Shown: in pieces, positions 9,482 to 20,702 of the stretch
Position numbering within the stretch: position 1 is the stretch's first letter
How the letters are laid out: the number at the start of each line of letters is the position of its first letter
From: Streptomyces broussonetiae
Lineage (GTDB): Bacteria; Actinomycetota; Actinomycetes; Streptomycetales; Streptomycetaceae
Length of the DNA: 64,000 bases
Reading direction: 5' to 3'
Assembly (NCBI RefSeq): GCF_009796285.1
Contig: NZ_CP047020.1
Coordinates: 2,046,001 to 2,110,000 of the forward strand
Translations under genes and position numbers: made by a program
Notes under the pieces: generated by a model
The model's input: the letters and a program-made list of their open reading frames with translations, nothing else
Databases searched by the model: none
What the model was told of the DNA's origin: nothing

Positions 9482-9600
9482 GTTCGGCGGCGTCCTACTC
9501 TCCCACAGGGTCCCCCCTGCAGTACCATCGGCGCTGTGAGGCTTAGCTTCCGGGTTCGGAATGTAACCGGGCGTTTCCCTCACGCTATGACCACCGAAAC
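9482..9600 (-). rRNA. rrf: 5S ribosomal RNA
   Basis: About 119 bases on the minus strand, beginning gtttcggtggtcatagcg and ending in gtaggacgccgccgaac. The conserved loop segments ccgaacccggaagctaag and gatggtactg are present. It is the last gene of the operon, with an 80-90 base spacer after 23S and the terminator immediately downstream. Ends are estimated by pattern and may be off by one to three bases. Confidence 0.93.
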
Positions 9601-9671
9601 ACTATGAAACTGTCGAACCATGCCACACCACGCTCTGTGAAACGTGGGGCTGTTCGTGGTTTCAGAACCAA

Positions 9672-9688
9672 CACAGTGGACGCGAGCA
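9672..9688 (-). other. 23S processing stem, 3' arm
   Basis: cacagtggacgcgagca on the plus strand is the exact reverse complement of 12801-12817, just outside the other end of 23S rRNA. The 17-bp duplex would enclose the whole 23S, as expected for a precursor-processing stem. The pairing is seen; the function follows from known bacterial rRNA maturation. Confidence 0.75.
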
Positions 9689-9690
9689 AC

Positions 9691-12797
<3,107 letters not shown>

Positions 12798-12800
12798 AGA

Positions 12801-12817
12801 TGCTCGCGTCCACTGTG
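12801..12817 (-). other. 23S processing stem, 5' arm
   Basis: tgctcgcgtccactgtg, the partner of 9672-9688. It lies directly 5' of the mature 23S and next to the boxA-like element at 12816-12836. Confidence 0.75.
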
Positions 12818-12836
12818 CAGTTCTCAAACAACGACC
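12816..12836 (-). promoter_or_regulatory. boxA-like antitermination element before 23S
   Basis: On the minus strand this reads ggtcgttgtttgagaactgca. It shares the core TTGAGAACT with the leader element at 14807-14831 before 16S. Similar elements in actinobacterial rRNA leaders are taken as Nus/boxA antitermination sites. The repetition before both large rRNAs supports that reading. Confidence 0.6.
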
Positions 12837-13104
12837 AGCCACCCATCACCCCACCAGACAAACCGGTGAGTTCACTGGGGCCGGCGACCGAGAGACAGAC
12901 CATACGGCCGTGCCCTCAGACACCCAACAGCGTGCCCGGCCCACTCCCGTCCGGAGATCATGCGTTCCACGCTCTGACGAGCAGTACTAGCAGCCCCCGA
13001 CCCGAGGTCTGGACCGAATAGTCAACGTTCCACCCATGAGCAACCAGCATCGGACATCCGCCGATGTACTGGCCTCTGACCAACCGGAGTTGGTAAGAAG
13101 TGCT

Positions 13105-14637
<1,533 letters not shown>

Positions 14638-14714
14638 GTTTACTCGGCCGGAAAATTAATTCAGCCGGTGCAACACCACGAGAGCGGAACCACCGGAGGA
14701 ATAATCCGATGGTT

Positions 14715-14738
14715 CACAGCGTCCTCGCTGTGTTTTTT
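14715..14738 (+). terminator. Plus-strand terminator-like hairpin inside the rRNA leader
   Basis: cacagcg, a four-base loop and cgctgtg, followed by six T residues on the plus strand. Read from the plus strand it looks like a short intrinsic terminator, opposite to rRNA transcription. Read from the minus strand it is only a hairpin preceded by A residues. The role is unknown; it may stop antisense transcripts entering the operon or be part of a processing structure. Confidence 0.45.
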
Positions 14739-14806
14739 CAAAGGAACCTCGACCATCGGAATGTTCCGACGGACGGGGTATCAACATATCTGGCGTTGAC
14801 TTTTGG

Positions 14807-14831
14807 CACGCTGTTGAGTTCTCAAGGAACG
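14807..14831 (-). promoter_or_regulatory. rRNA leader boxA-like element
   Basis: Minus strand gttccttgagaactcaacag followed by cgtgc. The TTGAGAACTCAA core is characteristic of actinobacterial rRNA leaders and recurs, partly, before 23S. It lies about 170 bases upstream of mature 16S, inside the transcribed leader. Confidence 0.65.
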
Positions 14832-14891
14832 GTCGCTTCCTTTGTACTCACCCTCTCGGGCTTTCCTCCGGGCTTCCCTTCGGTGTTTCAA

Positions 14892-14921
14892 ACTCTATCA
14901 GGGTTTTTCCGTCTCCCTGAC
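14892..14921 (-). promoter_or_regulatory. Candidate rRNA promoter, leader-proximal
   Basis: On the minus strand a good -10 hexamer TAGAGT (14892-14897), preceded by TGA, occurs in a sequence typical of Streptomyces rRNA promoters (ctgatagagtttgaaac). The -35 side (GTCAGG at 14916-14921, 18 bases away) is weak. The assignment rests mainly on the -10 and its position about 255 bases from 16S. Confidence 0.45.
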
Positions 14922-15027
14922 CACCCCCTGCAGGCATGCAGAAGGAGACCCCGAGATAGGATCTGACGAGTTTGGGTGCTGCTGAGTGGGGACACTTTCG
15001 CGTCGCTCCGCCCCAAGCAGGAGTACG

Positions 15028-15057
15028 ACTGTACACGGAGCCTTGAGAGCCGTGCAA
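15028..15057 (-). promoter_or_regulatory. Candidate upstream rRNA promoter
   Basis: On the minus strand TTGCAC (15052-15057), an 18-base spacer, then TACAGT (15028-15033). Both hexamers fit vegetative-sigma promoters. Streptomyces rRNA operons usually carry several promoters. Its -35 is only 13 bases from the DasR-type operator. Confidence 0.45.
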
Positions 15058-15067
15058 ATCCGCCGGG

Positions 15068-15097
15068 TTGGTGGTCTAGACCACTAGCTGATAGCTT
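15068..15097 (+). promoter_or_regulatory. Candidate crr promoter overlapping the DasR operator
   Basis: Plus strand TTGGTG (15068-15073), an 18-base spacer, then TAGCTT (15092-15097). The palindromic operator at 15071-15084 lies between the two hexamers, as expected for a repressor site. The promoter itself is inferred by pattern only. Confidence 0.4.
15071..15084. promoter_or_regulatory. dre site, operator for DasR (GntR family)
   Basis: gtggtctagaccac is a perfect 14-bp palindrome matching the core of the DasR-responsive element (TGGTCTAGACCA). In S. coelicolor DasR represses pts genes and releases DNA when glucosamine-6-phosphate accumulates. The site lies 115 bases upstream of crr and about 430 bases upstream of 16S on the other strand. 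The sequence match is direct; binding by DasR is inference from known family behaviour. Confidence 0.85.
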
Positions 15098-15198
15098 CCA
15101 TACGGAACCCCAACTTCCTATGACATACCCTGCTGCTCAGTGCCGTCCGGGACAGGTAGTGACGGCCCGTAAGCAGCTCCACTCCTGGGAGGCTTCCC

Positions 15199-15648
15199 AT
15201 GACCACCGTGTCGTCCCCTCTTGCCGGACGCGCCATCGGACTGGCCAATGTGCCGGATCCGGTTTTCTCCGGGGCCATGGTCGGCCCGGGTACCGCCATC
15301 GACCCCGTGCGCGAGCCCTCCGAGGCCGTGTCGCCCGTCGACGGCGTCATTGTTTCCCTGCACCCGCACGCCTTCGTCGTGGTCGACGCGGAGGGGCACG
15401 GCGTTCTCACCCACCTGGGCATCGACACCGTGCAGCTCAACGGCGAGGGCTTCGAGCTGCTGGTCAACAAGGGCGACACCGTGCAGCGGGGGCAGGCTGT
15501 CGTGCGCTGGAACCCCTCGGTCGTCGAGGCGGCCGGCAAGTCCCCCGTCTGCCCCGTCGTCGCGCTCGAAGCCACGGCCGAGTCCCTCTCCGAACTCCGC
15601 GACAGCGGTGACGTGAAGGCCGGCGACAGCCTCTTCGCCTGGAACTGA
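15199..15648 (+). CDS. crr: PTS system glucose-type EIIA component
   Basis: A 149-residue soluble phosphocarrier of the phosphoenolpyruvate:sugar phosphotransferase system. It passes phosphate from HPr to an EIIB domain. The phospho-accepting His is His72 in the THLGIDTVQL motif, and the supporting His is His57 in HPHAF. SPVDGVIVSL is the typical EIIA-Glc start block. Its length fits a stand-alone EIIA. It is followed 78 bases later by ptsI and preceded by the dre palindrome, so it is probably DasR-controlled. No ptsH lies beside it; in S. coelicolor HPr is encoded elsewhere. Confidence 0.95.
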   Translation: MTTVSSPLAGRAIGLANVPDPVFSGAMVGPGTAIDPVREPSEAVSPVDGVIVSLHPHAFVVVDAEGHGVLTHLGIDTVQLNGEGFELLVNKGDTVQRGQAVVRWNPSVVEAAGKSPVCPVVALEATAESLSELRDSGDVKAGDSLFAWN

Positions 15649-15726
15649 CGGCAGTGCCGTCCCAGGGCGGCGTTCACGACAACCACCGCGGCGGCGGGAC
15701 CCGCCGCACTACCGGAGACGGGTGAG

Positions 15727-17397
15727 ATGGAGACAACGCTGCAAGGCGTGGGCGTGAGCCATGGCGTGGCCATCGGCGAGGTTCGGCACATGGGCACGGC
15801 GGTGCTGGAGCCGCCGGTCAAGTCGATCCCCGCGGAAGAGGCGGAGCGGGAGCAGGGGCGCGCCCGCCAGGCCGTGGACGCCGTCGCCGCCGATCTGATG
15901 GCGCGCGGCAATCTGGCGGGGGGCGAGGCCCAGGCCGTGCTCGAGGCCCAGGCGATGATGGCCCAGGACCCCGAGCTGATGGCCGACGTCGACCGTCGGA
16001 TCGCCGTCGGCAGCACGGCCGAGCGTGCCGTGTACGACGCGTTCGCGGCGTATCGGGAGCTGCTGGCCGGTGCCGGTGAGTACCTCGCCGGTCGCGTGGC
16101 CGACCTCGATGACGTGCGGAACCGTATCGTCGCCCGCCTGCTGGGCGTTCCGATGCCGGGTGTCCCGGACAGTGACCAGCCGTATGTGCTCGTGGCGCGG
16201 GACCTTGCCCCGGCCGACACCGCGCTGCTGGATCCTTCTCTCGTGCTCGGCTTCGTGACCGAGGAGGGCGGGCCGACCAGCCACAGCGCGATCCTGGCGC
16301 GGGCGCTGGGCGTGCCGGCGGTCGTGGCTCTGCCGGGCGCCGGTGAGCTGGCCGAGGGAACGGTGATCGCCGTGGACGGCAGCACCGGCGACATCTTCGT
16401 GAACCCGGGCGAGGCGAAGAAGGCGGAGCTGGAGGCTGCGGCCGCCGCGCGCAAGGCCGCGCTGGCCGCGTCGACCGGGCCGGGGGCGACGGCCGACGGT
16501 CACAAGGTGCCGCTACTGGCCAACGTGGGCGGGCCGGCGGACGTACCGGCGGCGGTGGAGGCCGGGGCCGAGGGTGTCGGTCTGTTCCGTACCGAGTTCC
16601 TGTTCCTGGACGACAGCAAGAACGCTCCTTCCGAGCAGAAGCAGCTGGAGGCCTACCGGCAGGTGCTGGAGGCGTTCCCCGAGGGCCGTGTGGTCGTGCG
16701 GGTGCTGGACGCGGGTGCGGACAAGCCGCTGGACTTCCTGACTCCTTCCGACGAGCCGAACCCGGCGCTGGGTGTGCGGGGTCTGCGGACGCTGCTGGAC
16801 CACCCGGACGTCCTGCGTACGCAGCTGACCGCGCTGGCGAAGGCCGCCGAGGGGTTGCCCGTCTACCTCGAGGTCATGGCGCCCATGGTGGCGGACCGCA
16901 CGGACGCGAAGGCGTTCGCGGACGCCTGCCGTGAGGCGGGGCTGCGGGCGAAGTTCGGCGCGATGGTCGAGATCCCGTCGGCGGCGCTGCGGGCGCGTTC
17001 GATCCTGCAGGAGGTCGAGTTCCTGTCGCTGGGGACCAATGACCTCGCGCAGTACACCTTTGCGGCCGACCGACAGGTGGGCGCAGTGTCCCGTCTGCAG
17101 GACCCGTGGCAGCCGGCGCTGCTCGATCTGGTCGCGCTGTCCGCCGATGCGGCCAAGGCCGAGGGCAAGAGCTGCGGTGTGTGTGGTGAGGCCGCGTCCG
17201 ATCCGCTGCTGGCCTGTGTGCTGACCGGTCTGGGCGTCACCTCCCTGTCCATGGGTGCGGCGTCGATTCCTTACGTCCGGGCGACGCTGGCGAAGTACAC
17301 GCTGGCGCAGTGCGAGCGGGCCGCGGCGGCCGCGCGTGCCGCGGACAGCGCCGAGGAGGCGCGCAGCGCTGCTCAGGCGGTGCTGTCCGGCGAGTAG
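15727..17397 (+). CDS. ptsI: PTS Enzyme I, phosphoenolpyruvate-protein phosphotransferase
   Basis: A 556-residue enzyme that takes phosphate from PEP and passes it to HPr. The N-terminal part starts METTLQGVGVSHGVAIGE. The active-site His is His186 in GGPTSHSAILARALG. The C-terminal PEP-binding TIM barrel shows GVGLFRTEFLF, LGTNDLAQYTFAADR and the catalytic Cys in CGVCGEAASDP. Length and domain order are normal. It is downstream of crr in the same orientation and probably in the same transcript, ending at a convergent terminator. Confidence 0.96.
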   Translation: METTLQGVGVSHGVAIGEVRHMGTAVLEPPVKSIPAEEAEREQGRARQAVDAVAADLMARGNLAGGEAQAVLEAQAMMAQDPELMADVDRRIAVGSTAERAVYDAFAAYRELLAGAGEYLAGRVADLDDVRNRIVARLLGVPMPGVPDSDQPYVLVARDLAPADTALLDPSLVLGFVTEEGGPTSHSAILARALGVPAVVALPGAGELAEGTVIAVDGSTGDIFVNPGEAKKAELEAAAAARKAALAASTGPGATADGHKVPLLANVGGPADVPAAVEAGAEGVGLFRTEFLFLDDSKNAPSEQKQLEAYRQVLEAFPEGRVVVRVLDAGADKPLDFLTPSDEPNPALGVRGLRTLLDHPDVLRTQLTALAKAAEGLPVYLEVMAPMVADRTDAKAFADACREAGLRAKFGAMVEIPSAALRARSILQEVEFLSLGTNDLAQYTFAADRQVGAVSRLQDPWQPALLDLVALSADAAKAEGKSCGVCGEAASDPLLACVLTGLGVTSLSMGAASIPYVRATLAKYTLAQCERAAAAARAADSAEEARSAAQAVLSGE

Positions 17398-17430
17398 CCG
17401 TACCGACGGCGCATCCCGGGGTGCCGGGTT

Positions 17431-17463
17431 CAGGGGCGTCCCGCCTTGGGTGGGGCGCCCCTG
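17431..17463. terminator. Convergent terminator between ptsI and the next minus-strand gene
   Basis: caggggcg and cgcccctg form the outer stem of an imperfect hairpin of about 15 bp that continues inward with two mismatches. It lies between convergent genes. There is no clear T-tract, so the call rests on the hairpin and its position. Confidence 0.5.
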
Positions 17464-17490
17464 GAGCGTTCGGCCCGCGGGCGGAGACGG

Positions 17491-18384
17491 TCAGTGCCGG
17501 TGGCCCGGGGGTGTGCTCTCCTCTCCGAGGGCGGGGGGCTCGCAGTAGTCGACGCCGGACTCCGGGGAGATGAGGTCGCCGGATTCGGCGTCGGTGCAGT
17601 AGGCGTCGAACACTTCGGAGGCGGTGAGGGGTTCGAGGGCGCCGGCGCGCAGTCGCCAGCCGTAGATGCGGTCCGCGGTTTCCGGGCGGCTGGTGCGCAT
17701 GACGAGTCCACCGGGGCTGCGGGTCGCGAGACCGAGCGCGAGGACGCTGGTGAATTCCAGGGCCTCGGCCTCGTCGAGGCGGGTGTCGCCGTGGCCGTCC
17801 TGGTCGGCGTGCAGGACGGAGACGAGCGTCTCCGGTGGTCCGGAGACGCTGGTCACGAGGTGCCGGTCGCCGGGCGGCGCGGTGTCGAGGATGCGGGCCA
17901 GGAGGCCGGAGGCACGGGTGAAGGCGGCCCTGCCGATGTCCTCGCCGCAGGTGGGGCAGGGGCCGATGCGGGACAGGAGGGTGGTGGCGTACTCCCACGT
18001 GGCCTGGCGTACGGCTTCGTCCACGAGGGCCGGTACGAGGGCGGTGAGAGGCCGGCCGTCGTAGGGGATGGTGGGGCCTGAGGCCGCGAGTTCGGCGGTG
18101 AACCTGGTACGGCTCGTCGCCGCTTCCGGGTCGAGGCCGGTGTCCGTGCAGTAGGCGGCGTAGTCCTCGGGGTCGAACAGGGCGATTGTGGTGTGGCTGC
18201 CCTGGGCCGCGCGGGTCTTGAGGACGGTCTCGACCTGCTGGAGGTAGGCCGTGTGGTCGTCGAAGGTGAAGCTGCGGTAGCGCCGCATGGCGCGGAAGTC
18301 GTGTTCGTCGGTGAGCAGACCGATGGTGCCGGCGATCTCGCGGCGCAGGACGCGTCGCATGGTCCGGTGGTCGGTGTGCGCCAT
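17491..18384 (-). CDS. Conserved Streptomyces protein of unknown function
   Basis: A 297-residue soluble protein that I do not recognise as a named family. It starts MAHTDHRTMRRVLRREIAGTIG and is predicted mostly alpha-helical. A single CPTCGED motif near residue 145 and other cysteines (two AYCTD copies about 190 residues apart, and DYCEPP near the end) could bind metal. No signal peptide or membrane segment is seen. It is convergent with ptsI and upstream of no obvious partner. The equivalent position in S. coelicolor also holds a hypothetical gene. Confidence 0.75.
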   Translation of the reverse strand: MAHTDHRTMRRVLRREIAGTIGLLTDEHDFRAMRRYRSFTFDDHTAYLQQVETVLKTRAAQGSHTTIALFDPEDYAAYCTDTGLDPEAATSRTRFTAELAASGPTIPYDGRPLTALVPALVDEAVRQATWEYATTLLSRIGPCPTCGEDIGRAAFTRASGLLARILDTAPPGDRHLVTSVSGPPETLVSVLHADQDGHGDTRLDEAEALEFTSVLALGLATRSPGGLVMRTSRPETADRIYGWRLRAGALEPLTASEVFDAYCTDAESGDLISPESGVDYCEPPALGEESTPPGHRH

Positions 18385-18511
18385 GTTTCCCCCAAAGTGC
18401 GCGGTCGATCAATGCTCACTCACCGTAACCGGCGGCACTGACAATGGAGTGCCGCCGGGGGGCGGGGGTCTGGGGTGGTGGGTCGTCCGCGCCGGTGGTC
18501 TCGGGGTCGGG

Positions 18512-20488
18512 TCAGGCGCGTTTGCGGGCGAGTTCCTCGTAGAAGCCGAGCAGGGCGAGGTTGTCGATGGATCCCGGGTTGACTGCCTTTTCCAGGGGGG
18601 TGCCTTGCAGGAGGCGCTTGACCGGGACTTCGATGCGCTTGCCGGTGAGGGTGTGCGGGACGCCGGGCACCTCGATGATCTCGTCGGGTACGTGGCGGGG
18701 GGAGAGCTGTTCGCGGATGGCCTGCTTGATGCGGTTCAGGAGTGCCTCGTCCAGGGCGGCGCCGGGTGCGAGGTGGACGAAGAGTGGCATCCAGTAGCCG
18801 CCGTCGGGCTGCTCGACGCCGATGACGAGGGACTCCCTGATCTCGGGCAGGCGCTCGACCACCTCGTAGATGTCGGCCGAGCCCATGCGCACGCCCTGCC
18901 GGTTGAGGGTGGAGTCGGAGCGTCCGTGGATGATCACGGTGCCGCGGGAGGTCACGGTGATCCAGTCGCCGTGGCGCCAGACGCCGGGGTAGGTGTCGAA
19001 GTAGCTGTCGTGGTAGCGGCTGCCGTCGGGGTCGTTCCAGAAGCGGATCGGCATGGAGGGCATGGGGTTGGTGACGACCAGTTCGCCCACCTCGTCGATG
19101 ACGGGCTTGCCGCTCGGGTCCCAGGCCTGCAGGTCGGTGCCGAGGCCGGGGGCCTGGAGTTCGCCGGTGTACACGGGGAGGGTCGGGACGGCGCCGGCGA
19201 AGCAGGAGCAGACGTCGGTGCCGCCGCTGACGGAGGCGATCCACAGGGCCGCCCCGCTGTCTGCGAACTCGTCGTGCAGCCAGCGGAAGCCGTCGGGCGG
19301 CAGGGGCGAGCCGGTGGTGGCGACGCACTTCACGGTGGCCAGGTCGTAGTCGCGCGCGGGGTGTACGCCGGCCTTGCGACAGGCCATGACGTAGGCGGCG
19401 GAGGTGCCGTAGAGGGTGGCCCGGGTGCGTTCGGCGATGCGCCACTGGGCGCCGGTGTCGGGGTAGCCGGGGCTGCCGTCGTACAGGACGATCGTCGTGC
19501 CCGTGAGGAGGCCGGAGACGAGGAAGTTCCACATCATCCAGCCGGTCGAGGTGTACCAGAAGAAACGGTCCTCGGGGCCGAGGTCGCAGTGCAGGCCGAG
19601 CTGCTTGAGGTGTTCGACGAGGATGCCGCCCTGGGACTGGACGATGGCCTTGGGCAGGCCGGTCGTGCCGGAGGAGTAGAGCACCCACAGGGGGTGGTCG
19701 AAGGACACCTGCTCGAAGACCGGCTCGGTGTCCGCCGCGGTGAGCGCCGACCAGTCCAGGGCGCCCTCGGGTGTCTCGGTGCCGAGGAGCGGGATGTGGA
19801 CGACGGCGCGCAAGGTGGGCAGTTCGCGGCGCAGTTCGGCGACGGTCTCGCGGCGGTCGTGTTCCTTGCCGCCGTAGCGGTAGCCGTCGACGGTGATCAG
19901 GACGACGGGTTCGACCTGCTGGAAGCGGTCGAGGACGCTGCGGGCGCCGAAGTCGGGGGCGCAGGAGGTCCAGACGGCGCCGACGGCGGCCGTGGCGAGG
20001 AGGGCGACGACCGCCTCGGGGATGTTGGGCAGGTAGCCGCTGATCCGGTCGCCGGGGCGGACGCCGAGGGTGCGGAGTTCGGCGGCGAGGGAGCCGACCT
20101 GGCGGCGCAGTGCGGACCAGGTCACCGGGCGCGGTTCGTGGGTCTCGTCGACGTGGATCAGGGCGGGTTCTTCGGGGCGGTCGGCCGCGGCGCGCAGGGC
20201 GTGTTCGGCGTAGTTGAGGCTGGCTCCCGGGAACCACTGGGCGCCGGGCATCGAGCGGTCGCCCAGCACGCGCGTGCAGGGGGTCGAGAACCGTACGCCG
20301 AACCACTCGGCGACGGCCTTCCAGAAGGTGTCGAGCTGGCCGACGGACCACTGGTGGAGGGCGGGGTAGCCGCCCTCGGCCGGGGCGCCGTGGTGCTCGG
20401 CGGCCCATGCCTGGAACTCGGTGATGCGGGCCTGGGCGATCCGTTCGGGATCGGGCTGCCAGAGCGGCTGGGGGTTCGCGGTCGACAT
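18512..20488 (-). CDS. Acetoacetyl-CoA synthetase (acetoacetate-CoA ligase)
   Basis: A 658-residue member of the adenylate-forming family that activates acetoacetate (or another short acyl acid) with CoA and ATP. The signature motifs are present: YSSGTTGLPKAIVQSQGG (P-loop-like), the AWDPSGKPV/EVGELVVTNPMPSMP region, GRSDSTLNRQGVRMGSADIY, and the C-terminal HTLTGKRIEVPVK lysine motif. The N-terminal block HQWSVGQLDTFWKAVAEWF is typical of acetoacetyl-CoA synthetase rather than plain acetyl-CoA synthetase. The ATG at 20488 with GGGAG seven bases upstream was chosen; the frame is open to 20704. It is divergent from the GH31 gene. Confidence 0.92.
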   Translation of the reverse strand: MSTANPQPLWQPDPERIAQARITEFQAWAAEHHGAPAEGGYPALHQWSVGQLDTFWKAVAEWFGVRFSTPCTRVLGDRSMPGAQWFPGASLNYAEHALRAAADRPEEPALIHVDETHEPRPVTWSALRRQVGSLAAELRTLGVRPGDRISGYLPNIPEAVVALLATAAVGAVWTSCAPDFGARSVLDRFQQVEPVVLITVDGYRYGGKEHDRRETVAELRRELPTLRAVVHIPLLGTETPEGALDWSALTAADTEPVFEQVSFDHPLWVLYSSGTTGLPKAIVQSQGGILVEHLKQLGLHCDLGPEDRFFWYTSTGWMMWNFLVSGLLTGTTIVLYDGSPGYPDTGAQWRIAERTRATLYGTSAAYVMACRKAGVHPARDYDLATVKCVATTGSPLPPDGFRWLHDEFADSGAALWIASVSGGTDVCSCFAGAVPTLPVYTGELQAPGLGTDLQAWDPSGKPVIDEVGELVVTNPMPSMPIRFWNDPDGSRYHDSYFDTYPGVWRHGDWITVTSRGTVIIHGRSDSTLNRQGVRMGSADIYEVVERLPEIRESLVIGVEQPDGGYWMPLFVHLAPGAALDEALLNRIKQAIREQLSPRHVPDEIIEVPGVPHTLTGKRIEVPVKRLLQGTPLEKAVNPGSIDNLALLGFYEELARKRA

Positions 20489-20702
20489 GGGGCGGCTCCC
20501 GGGCTGTGCGCGTCGTGGGCGTCTGTCCGCGCACGTGCTGGGGTGTGCGCGTGACGCGGCTGACAGGGACGATGCCATGTGATCGACTTCTACACCAGGG
20601 CTCGCTCCACATAGTCCGTGTCGTGAAGATGTGCTCTGAGCACGGGTGAACGGCAGTTGAACGACACGCATGTGTGGGGCGCACAGTGGCAGGGTGAGCA
20701 GC

